The translations under genes were made by a program, and so were the position numbers. A model generated the notes under the pieces. It did not search any database, was not told where the DNA came from, and saw only the letters and a list, made by a program, of their open reading frames with translations. From contig NZ_QYUN01000002.1 in assembly GCF_003590875.1 (NCBI RefSeq), positions 2,418,001 to 2,482,000 on the forward strand: a DNA stretch of 64,000 nucleotides. Reading direction: 5' to 3'. Each line of letters begins with the position of its first letter. Position 1 is the first letter of the stretch. Positions 27,076 through 35,131 of this stretch are shown in pieces. The DNA comes from Noviherbaspirillum cavernae (lineage in GTDB: Bacteria > Pseudomonadota > Gammaproteobacteria > Burkholderiales > Burkholderiaceae_D).

Positions 27076-28476
27076 ATGACTTTTGAAGCACTAGGCCTAC
27101 ACGCGTCCATTCTCAAAGCACTGACCGACGCCGGCTATACCGCGCCGACCCCTGTCCAGGCGCAAGCCGTTCCGGCAGCGATGGCGGGACGCGACTTGCT
27201 GGTTTCGTCACAAACCGGCTCCGGCAAGACAGCAGCATTCATGCTGCCGGCATTGCACACGTTTGCCGAAGAGGAACAACAAAATGCGGGCGGCAAAACA
27301 GCGAACCAGGAGCGCCAGTCCGCCCGTTCGCGCGGCGAGCGTCCGCGTTTTCAACCGGCACAACCAAAGATGCTGGTCTTGACCCCAACCCGCGAACTCG
27401 CCTTGCAGGTGACGACCGCAACCGAAAAATACGGTATCAATCTGCGCCGTGTGCGCGCCGTGTCGATTCTCGGCGGCATGCCGTATCCGAAACAGATGCA
27501 ATTGCTGGCGAAGAATCCGGAAATTCTGGTTGCCACGCCAGGCCGGCTGATCGATCACATGGAATCCGGCAAGATCAATTTCTCGCAGCTGCAGATGCTG
27601 GTGCTGGACGAAGCCGACCGCATGCTCGACATGGGCTTCATCGACGATATCGAAAAGATCGTCGAAGCGACGCCGGAAACGCGTCAAACCATGCTGTTCT
27701 CCGCCACGCTGGACGGCGTCGTGGGCAACATGGCCAAGCGCATCACGCGCGATCCGCTCACCATCCAGATCGCCGGCTCTGCCACCAAGCATGAAAACAT
27801 CCAGCAGCGCGTCCATTTCGTGGACGACCTGTCGCACAAGAATCGCATTCTCGACCATCTGCTGCGCGACACGACAATCGACCAGGCCGTGGTCTTCACC
27901 GCGACCAAACGCGATGCCGACACGATCGCCGACCGTCTGAACATCGCCGGTTTTGCCGCCGCCGCATTGCATGGCGACATGCACCAGGGTGCGCGTAACC
28001 GCACGCTGAACGCATTGCGCCGCAAGCAGGTTCAAGTGCTGGTCGCCACCGACGTGGCCGCACGCGGCATCGACGTGCCGGGCATCACGCACGTGGTCAA
28101 TTACGATCTGCCGAAGTTCCCGGAAGATTACGTGCACCGGATCGGTCGTACCGGCCGTGCGGGTCGCAACGGTCTGGCGATCTCCCTAGTGAACCACAGC
28201 GAGAACATCAACATCAAGCGCATCGAACGCTTTACCAAGCAGACGATCCCGGTCGATGTGATCGAAGGCTTCGAGCCGAAGAAAACGGCGTCCGCGCCGC
28301 GTTCGAACCGCAAACCGGGTGGCTGGAAGCCCGGCGACAATCGCGGCAATTCGGGCAACGCCGGCAAGCCGGGTCAACGCACCTTCAGCAAACCGGGCGG
28401 ACCGCGCAAGGAAGGCGGCTTTGGCAAGGGCTCCGGCGATGGCTACAATTCGCGCCGCAGCTACGGCGATCGCTGA
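27076..28476 (+). CDS. rhlE: DEAD-box ATP-dependent RNA helicase, RhlE type
   Basis: 466 residues. Motifs in order: Q motif region (GYTAPTPVQAQAVPA), Walker A SQTGSGKTAAF, PTRELALQ, TPGRLIDH, DEAD box VLDEADRML, SAT in LFSATL, and HRIGRTGRAGR. The C-terminal about 75 residues are a disordered basic tail rich in Gly, Lys, Arg and Asn (KPGGWKPGDNRGNSGNAGKPG), which helps RNA binding in RhlE proteins. There is a small insert between Walker A and motif Ia (QNAGGKTANQERQSARSRGE). The ATG at 27076 follows GAAGGA. It unwinds RNA duplexes in ribosome maturation and RNA decay. Confidence 0.95.
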   Translation: MTFEALGLHASILKALTDAGYTAPTPVQAQAVPAAMAGRDLLVSSQTGSGKTAAFMLPALHTFAEEEQQNAGGKTANQERQSARSRGERPRFQPAQPKMLVLTPTRELALQVTTATEKYGINLRRVRAVSILGGMPYPKQMQLLAKNPEILVATPGRLIDHMESGKINFSQLQMLVLDEADRMLDMGFIDDIEKIVEATPETRQTMLFSATLDGVVGNMAKRITRDPLTIQIAGSATKHENIQQRVHFVDDLSHKNRILDHLLRDTTIDQAVVFTATKRDADTIADRLNIAGFAAAALHGDMHQGARNRTLNALRRKQVQVLVATDVAARGIDVPGITHVVNYDLPKFPEDYVHRIGRTGRAGRNGLAISLVNHSENINIKRIERFTKQTIPVDVIEGFEPKKTASAPRSNRKPGGWKPGDNRGNSGNAGKPGQRTFSKPGGPRKEGGFGKGSGDGYNSRRSYGDR

Positions 28477-28494
28477 TCGCCATAGCGCTTGAAG

Positions 28495-28530
28495 AACGAC
28501 CGCTTCGGCATTGCCGAGCGGTCGTTTTTT
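28495..28530 (+). terminator. Intrinsic terminator of rhlE
   Basis: GC-rich stem AACGACCGC.../...GCGGTCGTT, with an inner TCGGC-ATT-GCCGA extension, followed by a T6 run at 28525-28530, 19 bases after the rhlE stop. Confidence 0.85.
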
Positions 28531-28566
28531 ATTGGGCCGCGGATTCGTAGAGTGTTCGTGGCGCTG

Positions 28567-29766
28567 TTACAGTGCACAGGTGCGGAACCCCGCAAACATG
28601 TCGTTGCGTTCCGGCGCATGGAAATTGCGGAATTTCGGTGAACGCATCCGCAACGGTGTCGCAAACGACGCGCCTCGCAAGACCTGGTGCGTCATGAAAT
28701 GCGGTTCGGAATATTCGCGATAACCGTCTGCCGAAAACCCCGGATACGGCTCGAAGGGTGAGCACGTCCACTCCCACAGATCGCCCCAGCGTAACGCGGC
28801 ATGGCCGGACAGCGCTGCGAATTCCCATTCCGCTTCGCTCGGCAGACGCCGTCCCGCCCACATGCAATACGCCTGCGCCTCGTAGAGCGAGACATGGCGC
28901 ACCGGCTCGTCGAGCGGCAGCGCGAAATGCCGGCCGAAGCGCTCGCATCGCCAGCGCTTGCCGTCACGCAGCCAATCGCGCGGCGCGGAGCGACACTGTT
29001 GCATCAGCCATTGCCGTCCCGCCGCCGACCAGAACTGCGGATGCTGATAGCCTCCGTCCGCGATGAAATCGCTGTACTGCGCATTGTTCACCAAAGTGGA
29101 ATCCATCGAGAACGACGGCACGTAACATGCATGTGCCCATTTCTCGTTGTCGAATACGAATCCTGCGTCACGTTTACTGCCGAGCTCTATCGTGCCGCCG
29201 GGAAAACGGATCTCTCCTTGTGCCCATGCCGGGATCGTGCGTTCAGCGAGACGCGGCGGCAGGATCACACCTAGGGTCTGCAGCATCTGCGCCAGAGCTT
29301 CGCCGCGCTGGTCTTCGTACGCCAGTGCGAGTCGGTACGGATACAACGCAGCATCGTCGTCAGCAGAGCGGTTTAACTTGTCGAGTTTGTCGAGCACACG
29401 ATCAAGCACTTCATGGCAATAGGTCTTGAGTGCGCCCGCGCCGGGAAGCCCGAGCGTCCAGCGGGCACGGTGCGGCACCGTGTTGGCGTCGAACCAGTCA
29501 TCGCCCTTGGTCAGCAGCGACGCGCGCTGCGCCGCCACCGGCGCACTCGATTGCGCTTCACGCAGCACGTACCATTCGGCAAACCACGCAATGTGTCCCA
29601 GTTCCCATAGCGGCGGATTAACAGTTGGCAACATCGGCACATTGACCGGCGCATCCATGCCGGCCTGCGCAAAACACTCGAAGGTGGCAAGCGTATCGTC
29701 ACGCGCATCCTGCAAAGCGTCAGCCAGCTCATCGCGGGAGGCGGTTCGAAATGAAAGATTCATCAA
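28567..29766 (-). CDS. EgtB/SenA-like protein with altered HxxxHxE iron-ligand motif
   Basis: 399 residues, two parts: an N-terminal DinB-like four-helix domain (about 1-165) and a C-terminal FGE/SUMF1 domain (about 170-399; [58 protein letters not shown]). This is the architecture of EgtB, which adds a thiol to trimethylhistidine, and of SenA, which makes selenoneine. [17 protein letters not shown] keeps the first ligand His, but the HxxxHxE motif reads YEDQRGE ([10 protein letters not shown] near 150): both His are replaced, each one base away from a His codon. The linked egtDB operon has a canonical EgtB, so this paralogue may be inactive, use another metal site or do other chemistry. No senB or senC lies nearby. 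Confidence 0.75.
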   Translation of the reverse strand: MMNLSFRTASRDELADALQDARDDTLATFECFAQAGMDAPVNVPMLPTVNPPLWELGHIAWFAEWYVLREAQSSAPVAAQRASLLTKGDDWFDANTVPHRARWTLGLPGAGALKTYCHEVLDRVLDKLDKLNRSADDDAALYPYRLALAYEDQRGEALAQMLQTLGVILPPRLAERTIPAWAQGEIRFPGGTIELGSKRDAGFVFDNEKWAHACYVPSFSMDSTLVNNAQYSDFIADGGYQHPQFWSAAGRQWLMQQCRSAPRDWLRDGKRWRCERFGRHFALPLDEPVRHVSLYEAQAYCMWAGRRLPSEAEWEFAALSGHAALRWGDLWEWTCSPFEPYPGFSADGYREYSEPHFMTHQVLRGASFATPLRMRSPKFRNFHAPERNDMFAGFRTCAL

Positions 29767-29894
29767 GGAGCAGGTGGAATGAAAAGGAATGGATGTCGAG
29801 GTCAGTATTCGCGCTCATTATCGGCCTCGGCAAGCGTGCTGTCGATTGAACAACTTCCCGCCTTGACATGAATCTGTTGCCAACCAGTCCATTA

Positions 29895-29924
29895 TTGACA
29901 AGGAGTGGCAGCTTCTCTTACAGT
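29895..29924 (+). promoter_or_regulatory. Candidate promoter of the leu leader
   Basis: TTGACA at 29895-29900, an 18-base spacer, then TACAGT at 29919-29924. Transcription would start at about 29931, exactly where the leader peptide ATG lies, so the leader mRNA could be leaderless. A second TTGACA at about 29862 lacks an evident -10. Confidence 0.5.
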
Positions 29925-29930
29925 CGCACA

Positions 29931-30017
29931 ATGTTCTCCGGAAAATTTTCCTCCTCGCTACTACTGCTACCCGCCAGCGCTCCGCTAGCGGCGTCGCTGC
30001 TGCGCCTGGCGCGCTGA
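29931..30017 (+). CDS. leuL: Candidate leucine leader peptide (28 residues) before leuA
   Basis: The short ORF encodes MFSGKFSSSLLLLPASAP followed by LAASLLRLAR and a TGA. It has eight Leu in 28 codons, four of them consecutive, and four use CTA, a rare codon in such GC-rich genomes (cta cta ctg cta ... cta). A leucine-codon run in a short ORF before a leucine-biosynthesis gene, with rare CTA codons, is how enterobacterial leuL senses charged tRNA-Leu. Translation stops 266 bases before leuA. A second Leu-rich frame with CTA codons ends at 30219 (ATG at 30073 or 30103). I could not identify one clear terminator/antiterminator pair, so attenuation is inference. Confidence 0.5.
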   Translation: MFSGKFSSSLLLLPASAPLAASLLRLAR

Positions 30018-30283
30018 CACTCCCCCTTCCTTGTTGTTTGCGAGCGCTGCTCCGCCATTCCGGCCGGTGCGGATGTTGAAAATTTCAGAAAGCTTCCGGT
30101 CCATGCATTTCAAGTCGATTCCCGTAACGTTCATCAGCGGCGATGCCATCGCCTTGATGATCTTTGCGCGTTCGCTTGCTCTGCTACCGCTACCGATCGG
30201 TTGCCTGGCCTCGCGCTAGTGGCAGTCAGGCAGCCATTCCGCCACATCTGATCCATTCAACACCCTCACAAAAAGGATGCACC

Positions 30284-31981
30284 ATGATGTTGCCGAATCC
30301 GGCGGCGAAGTACCGCCCGTTCTCCCCTGTTCAGCTCACCGATCGTACCTGGCCGGACCATGTCATTTCCAGACCGCCGATCTGGATGAGCACCGATCTG
30401 CGCGACGGCAATCAGTCGCTGATCGAACCCATGAGCCCGGAACGCAAGCTGCGTTTCTTCGAGATGCTGGTGAAGATCGGCCTGAAGGAAATCGAGGTCG
30501 CCTTTCCGTCCGCTTCGCAAACCGATTACGACTTCGTGCGCAAGCTGATCGAGGAAGAGCGCATCCCGCGTGACGTCACGATCGAAGTGCTGACGCAATC
30601 GCGCGAAGACCTGATCCGCCGCACGGTGGATTCCGCGACCGGTGCGCGGCGCGCCATCGTGCACCTGTACAACGCGATCTGTCCGCAATTCCGCCGCATC
30701 GTGTTCGGCATGTCGCGCAAGGAAGTCAAAGAGATCGCCGTGTCGGGAGTGAAGCTGATCAAGCAGCTGACGGACGAACGTCCGCAAACGGAATGGGTGT
30801 TCCAGTATTCGCCGGAAACCTTCAGCATGGCCGAACTCGATTTCGCCAAGGAAGTGTGCGACGCGGTATCCGAAGTCTGGCAACCGACACCGCAGCGCAA
30901 GATGATCATCAACCTGCCCACCACAGTCGAGTGCAGCACGCCAAACGTGTATGCAGACCAGATCGAATGGATGCACCGCCATCTCGCGCGCCGCGATTCC
31001 ATCATTCTCAGCGTGCATCCGCACAATGACCGCGGCACGGCGGTCGCGGCGGCGGAACAGGCGGTCATGGCCGGCGCGGATCGCGTCGAAGGCTGCCTGT
31101 TCGGCAACGGCGAACGCACCGGCAATGTAGATCTCGTCACGCTCGCCTTGAACCTGTATACGCAAGGCGTGCATCCGGGCCTCGATTTTTCGGATATCGA
31201 CGAAGTGCGCAAATGCGTGGAAGAGTGCAACCAGTTGCCGGTGCATCCGCGCCATCCGTATGTGGGCGATCTGGTGTTCACTGCATTCTCCGGCTCGCAT
31301 CAGGATGCGATCAAAAAAGGTTTCGCGCAGCAACAGCCTGACTCGATATGGGAAGTGCCTTATCTTCCGATCGACCCGGCAGACTTGGGGCGCAGCTACG
31401 ATGCGGTGATCCGCGTCAACAGCCAGTCTGGCAAGGGTGGCATGTCGTATCTGCTGGAGCAGGAATATGGTTTGGCTTTGCCGCGCCGCCTGCAGATCGA
31501 GTTCAGCCGCGCGGTACAACGCGTGACGGACGATACCGGCAGGGAAGTCGCGGCGGAAGATATCTACGCCATCTTCAAGCGGGAATATCTGGATGCGCAA
31601 TCCCCCTGCATCTACCGTTCGCACCGAATGGTGGATGACGGACAGCCCGGCGAAGTGATGGTCGAGGCGAGCATCGTGCATGCCGGCAAGGCGATGGATG
31701 TGCATGGACGCGGCAATGGTCCAATCGATGCGTTTGTCGCTGCCTTGTTCACGGCGCTCGGCATGAATATCCGGGTCATGGATTACAGCGAACACGCCAT
31801 CGGCACAGGTGCCGATTCCCGCGCAGCCTGCTATGTCGAACTGCGGCTGGATAACGGCCCTACCCTGTTCGGCGTCGGCATCGACGCCAATATCGTGACA
31901 GCTTCATTCAAGGCAATACTGGGCGCGGTGAATCGGCAGATTGCGGCGGAGGGACGGAGTGTGCAGATTCGGGCGGCATAG
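30284..31981 (+). CDS. leuA: 2-isopropylmalate synthase (LeuA type 2)
   Basis: 565 residues. First committed step of leucine synthesis: acetyl-CoA plus 2-oxoisovalerate gives 2-isopropylmalate. TIM barrel with the metal- and substrate-binding [11 protein letters not shown] near residues 38-48, [13 protein letters not shown] near 243, and [16 protein letters not shown] near 268. The LeuA dimer/regulatory domain fills the C-terminal about 130 residues ([20 protein letters not shown]). The long form, with N-terminal [13 protein letters not shown], is the type found in actinobacteria and many Burkholderiales. The ATG at 30284 follows AAAAGG. Upstream lies a candidate leucine attenuator. Confidence 0.96.
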   Translation: MMLPNPAAKYRPFSPVQLTDRTWPDHVISRPPIWMSTDLRDGNQSLIEPMSPERKLRFFEMLVKIGLKEIEVAFPSASQTDYDFVRKLIEEERIPRDVTIEVLTQSREDLIRRTVDSATGARRAIVHLYNAICPQFRRIVFGMSRKEVKEIAVSGVKLIKQLTDERPQTEWVFQYSPETFSMAELDFAKEVCDAVSEVWQPTPQRKMIINLPTTVECSTPNVYADQIEWMHRHLARRDSIILSVHPHNDRGTAVAAAEQAVMAGADRVEGCLFGNGERTGNVDLVTLALNLYTQGVHPGLDFSDIDEVRKCVEECNQLPVHPRHPYVGDLVFTAFSGSHQDAIKKGFAQQQPDSIWEVPYLPIDPADLGRSYDAVIRVNSQSGKGGMSYLLEQEYGLALPRRLQIEFSRAVQRVTDDTGREVAAEDIYAIFKREYLDAQSPCIYRSHRMVDDGQPGEVMVEASIVHAGKAMDVHGRGNGPIDAFVAALFTALGMNIRVMDYSEHAIGTGADSRAACYVELRLDNGPTLFGVGIDANIVTASFKAILGAVNRQIAAEGRSVQIRAA

Positions 31982-31992
31982 CAATGCGATGC

Positions 31993-32022
31993 GCGTTCAC
32001 TGTCCCACACGGCAGTGAACGC
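31993..32022. terminator. Hairpin between convergent leuA and egtB
   Basis: 10-bp perfect stem GCGTTCACTG/CAGTGAACGC with a 10-base loop, 12 bases after leuA and 7 bases after the egtB stop on the other strand. Probably shared by both convergent genes, though neither side has a strong T-run. Confidence 0.55.
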
Positions 32023-32028
32023 GTTGCA

Positions 32029-33279
32029 TCACGACTTTGCCAACCGTATTCCCGTGAACTGCCAGCGCGCACTCGCGGGGAAAAAATTGCGATAGGTGAT
32101 GCGCGCATGCTTCGGCGGCGTCACGCATGAAGATCCGCGCAACACATACTGGTTCACCATGAACTTGCCGTTGTATTCGCCGATCGCGCCGGCTGCCGTG
32201 ATGTAGCCCGGATACGGCGCGTAGCTGCTGGAAGTCCATTGCCACACCGCGCCGAAAAGCTGCGTCAATCCGCTGCCGGACATTGCCGATGCCGCGGACG
32301 GGTGTGGCGCATTTGTTTCCGGGATCATTGCGATGCCCGCGGCAGCGCGTTCCCACTCCGCTTCGGTGGGGAGCCGTGCACCCGCCCAGCGAGCATAGGC
32401 ATCCGCCTCGAAATACGATATATGCGTTGCCGGCCGCTCCGGATCGAGCGGCTGCAATCCATGCAGCGTGAACTCATTCCATCCCGATGCATCGGGCCGC
32501 CAATACATTGGATGCGCCAGCTGATTCGCCCGCACCCAGTCCCATCCTTCCGACAGCCAGAGCGCCGGTTTGTCGTATCCGCCGTCCTCGACGAACGCGA
32601 GAAACTCGCCATTGGTGACCAATCGCGATGCGAGCGAAAACCTTTCGACGAATTCCCTGTGTCGCGGCGTTTCATTGTCGAAGCAAAAGGCACCGCCCGC
32701 ATGCCCGATCTCAATGAGCGCAGCGTCGAAATGCTGCCACGTCAAGGGCGACACCCTGCCGGACGGTTCAAGCAATCTCTGCGCATATGACGGTGCAAGC
32801 GGATTGAGCGACAGCAAATGCTTGAGGTCGGTGAGGATCAATTCCTGATGCTGCTGCTCATGCTGCAAGCCAAGCTCCACCAGTTCGCGCAGCATGCCGG
32901 ACATCTCGCTGCGCATCAGCCGGGGAAGAAGCCGGCCCACGCGTTCATCGACGTTCCTGCGGTATGCACGCACCTCATCGAGCGAAGGACGCGTCAGCAT
33001 GCCGCGCTGCGGGCGAGGATGCTTTTCGCCGATGCCGTTGTAGTAGGAATTGAAGAGCACCCGAAACATCGGATGAAAGGGCCGGAATCCCGGTTCGAAA
33101 CGCTCCAGGATGAAGGTCTCGAAGAACCACGTGGTATGCGCGAGGTGCCATTTGACGGGACTGGCGTCCGGCATCGATTGCACGCAGCAATCCTCGTCCG
33201 ACAACGGCTCGGACAGCGCCACGGTATATCGGCGCACCGCGTCGTACTCGGCAATCAGGCTGTCAGCGTCATTTCTCAT
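32029..33279 (-). CDS. egtB: Ergothioneine biosynthesis sulfoxide synthase EgtB
   Basis: 416 residues. Non-haem iron enzyme joining a thiol to N-alpha-trimethylhistidine (hercynine) with oxygen. The three iron ligands are intact: His in VKWHLAHTTWFFE near residue 51, and the HxxxHxE motif QHEQQHQEL near 138-146. The C-terminal FGE domain shows NGEFLAFVEDGGYDKPALW, RLPTEAEWERAA and FGAVWQWTSSSYAPYPGY. It follows egtD by 14 bases on the same strand. Ergothioneine is an antioxidant thiol. Thiol donor preference (gamma-Glu-Cys or Cys) cannot be read from sequence. Confidence 0.92.
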   Translation of the reverse strand: MRNDADSLIAEYDAVRRYTVALSEPLSDEDCCVQSMPDASPVKWHLAHTTWFFETFILERFEPGFRPFHPMFRVLFNSYYNGIGEKHPRPQRGMLTRPSLDEVRAYRRNVDERVGRLLPRLMRSEMSGMLRELVELGLQHEQQHQELILTDLKHLLSLNPLAPSYAQRLLEPSGRVSPLTWQHFDAALIEIGHAGGAFCFDNETPRHREFVERFSLASRLVTNGEFLAFVEDGGYDKPALWLSEGWDWVRANQLAHPMYWRPDASGWNEFTLHGLQPLDPERPATHISYFEADAYARWAGARLPTEAEWERAAAGIAMIPETNAPHPSAASAMSGSGLTQLFGAVWQWTSSSYAPYPGYITAAGAIGEYNGKFMVNQYVLRGSSCVTPPKHARITYRNFFPASARWQFTGIRLAKS

Positions 33280-33293
33280 TTTTCCGCATCACA

Positions 33294-34304
33294 CTACACC
33301 GCTCTCGCATGACAGACCATGAACCATCCGCGCTCATCGGTCCAGGTGCGGGCATCGGCAAAGCCTGCGCGCGCCAGCAGTTGCCTGAAACTGTCCTGCG
33401 TGTACTTGTAGCTGTTCTCCGTATGAATGCGCTGCCCTTCGCGGAAATGCCGATGGCCCTGTGACCACTTCACATCGATATCTCGCCTGGCTTCGAGATG
33501 CATTTCGATTCGGCTTTTCCGCTCGTTGAAGAAAGCACGATGCCGCCATTCTCGCGGGTCAAAGTTTGCGCCGAGCAGATTGTTCAAATGCACCAGCAGA
33601 TTCAGGTTGAATGCACCAGTCAGACCGAGCGCATCGTCGTAGGCCGCATTCAGCACATGTGTGTCCTTGACCAGATCGACGCCGATCAGCAGGCCGCCAT
33701 CGTTGCGGCAGGCCTCACGAATGCGCGCCAGAAAAACAGTCGCCTGCTCCGGCGTGTAGTTACCGATGGACGATCCGGGATAGAAGAACAGGCGTCGGTC
33801 ATGACCGATTTCTGCCGGCAGGCTCAGCGCGCTGGAGAAATCCATCCCCACTCCGGTCATCTTGATCTGCGGAAAACGGCTTTGCAGGCAGGTGACCGAC
33901 TCCTGCAGGAAATCCACCGAGATATCGATGGCGACATATTCTGACGGGTGCAGAAAGGAAAACATGCGCGCTGCCTTTGCGCAATTTCCCGCACCGAGAT
34001 CGATCAGTATGCTGCCCGGCTCCACCGAACGCGCGATGTCGGGCAGATGCCTGCTGAATATCGCCGCTTCGGTGCGTGTGGGGTAGTACTCCGGCAGTTC
34101 GCAGATGGCTTCGAACAATTTCGAGCCAAGGACGTCGTAAAGATATTTGGAGGATGCAAAAGGAATTTCCGCGAGCAGTCCTGCGCTCAATTCGTTGCGA
34201 ATGGCGGCGGCGTCCTGGCGATAGAGTTGAATAAATCCGTTTTGCAACGTTTCAGCACCATTGGGTGCGCCGTTGATCCGCAAACGCTGAATCGCACGAC
34301 ACAC
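33294..34304 (-). CDS. egtD: Histidine N-alpha-methyltransferase EgtD
   Basis: 336 residues. Adds three methyl groups from SAM to histidine to make hercynine, the EgtB substrate. The family features are visible: ICELPEYYPTRTEAAIF near residues 67-83, SAM-binding ILIDLGAGNCAKAA near 99-112, FFYPGSSIGN near 171 and FNLNLLVHLNNLLGANFDPREW near 231. First gene of a two-gene egtDB operon. The start at 34304 is the first in-frame ATG; a somewhat later start is possible because the extreme N-terminus is not conserved. Confidence 0.93.
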   Translation of the reverse strand: MCRAIQRLRINGAPNGAETLQNGFIQLYRQDAAAIRNELSAGLLAEIPFASSKYLYDVLGSKLFEAICELPEYYPTRTEAAIFSRHLPDIARSVEPGSILIDLGAGNCAKAARMFSFLHPSEYVAIDISVDFLQESVTCLQSRFPQIKMTGVGMDFSSALSLPAEIGHDRRLFFYPGSSIGNYTPEQATVFLARIREACRNDGGLLIGVDLVKDTHVLNAAYDDALGLTGAFNLNLLVHLNNLLGANFDPREWRHRAFFNERKSRIEMHLEARRDIDVKWSQGHRHFREGQRIHTENSYKYTQDSFRQLLARAGFADARTWTDERGWFMVCHARAV

Positions 34305-34471
34305 GATTGTGAGGAATGCTTCCAGCTATCATAAGAAACAAAAAACACGAGCCCTTGATGCGACACAAGCGGAAGCCAATCGAATGGCCGATTTCGGCAT
34401 CGCTTCTGTTGTGCAGGAATTCATTCGTTGTGGCAATGTTGTACTGCCTGTGGCATCCCCGCAACCGACCC

Positions 34472-35131
34472 ATGCCCGAATCCATGCTTGAACTGCGCCG
34501 CCTCACCAAATCCTATGCAAACGGCAGACGGGTTCTGACCGATCTCTCGTATACCCTGAATGCAGGCGAGTATGTGGCGATCATGGGCGACTCCGGCGTC
34601 GGCAAATCGACGCTGCTGAATCTGATTGCCGGTCTTGATGCGCCCGATGCGGGCGACATCCTGATCGACGGCACGCCGCTGTCGGCGCTCGATGACGACG
34701 CGACCACCACCTTGCGGCGCGAGAAGTTCGGATTCATCTTTCAGGCCTTCCATGTGTTGCCGCACCTCACGCTGATCCAGAACGTCGCGCTACCGTTGTT
34801 GCTGAACGGCGATACGACGCAACGCGCGCAAGACATGCTGATTGCGGTCGGTCTGGACGGGCGCGGCAGCGATTTTCCGCGCCAGCTTTCCGGCGGCGAA
34901 CTGCAGCGCGTCGCCATTGCGCGCGCGCTGGTTCATCGTCCCCGGCTCCTCCTCGCCGACGAACCGACCGGCAATCTCGATCCCGATACCGCGCATGAAG
35001 TGTTGATGCTGCTGCGGCGCGAACTCAAGGACAATGGCGCGTCCGGCATCATCGTCACCCATTCGCCGGCGGCGGCGGAAACGGCGGATCGCGTACTGCT
35101 GCTGACCCGGGACGGCCTGCAGCCGAAATGA
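34472..35131 (+). CDS. ABC transporter ATP-binding protein (LolD/MacB-like; AttE-like)
   Basis: 219 residues from the ATG at 34472; a second ATG 12 bases later also fits. Walker [10 protein letters not shown] near residue 42, Q-loop [14 protein letters not shown] near 88, signature LSGGELQR near 138, Walker [10 protein letters not shown] near 158. Together with the next gene it forms a type VII (MacB/LolCDE-like) mechanotransmission transporter. Its stop overlaps the permease start (ATGA). In many proteobacteria this pair is followed by an AttH/CrtC-type lipocalin-like gene, as here after an IS element. Confidence 0.88.
   Translation: MPESMLELRRLTKSYANGRRVLTDLSYTLNAGEYVAIMGDSGVGKSTLLNLIAGLDAPDAGDILIDGTPLSALDDDATTTLRREKFGFIFQAFHVLPHLTLIQNVALPLLLNGDTTQRAQDMLIAVGLDGRGSDFPRQLSGGELQRVAIARALVHRPRLLLADEPTGNLDPDTAHEVLMLLRRELKDNGASGIIVTHSPAAAETADRVLLLTRDGLQPK

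Noticed and set aside
30031..30219. Second Leu/CTA-containing frame as an independent gene before leuA
   Set aside because: Poor start signals and no conserved features visible; kept only as a comment in the attenuator hypothesis.
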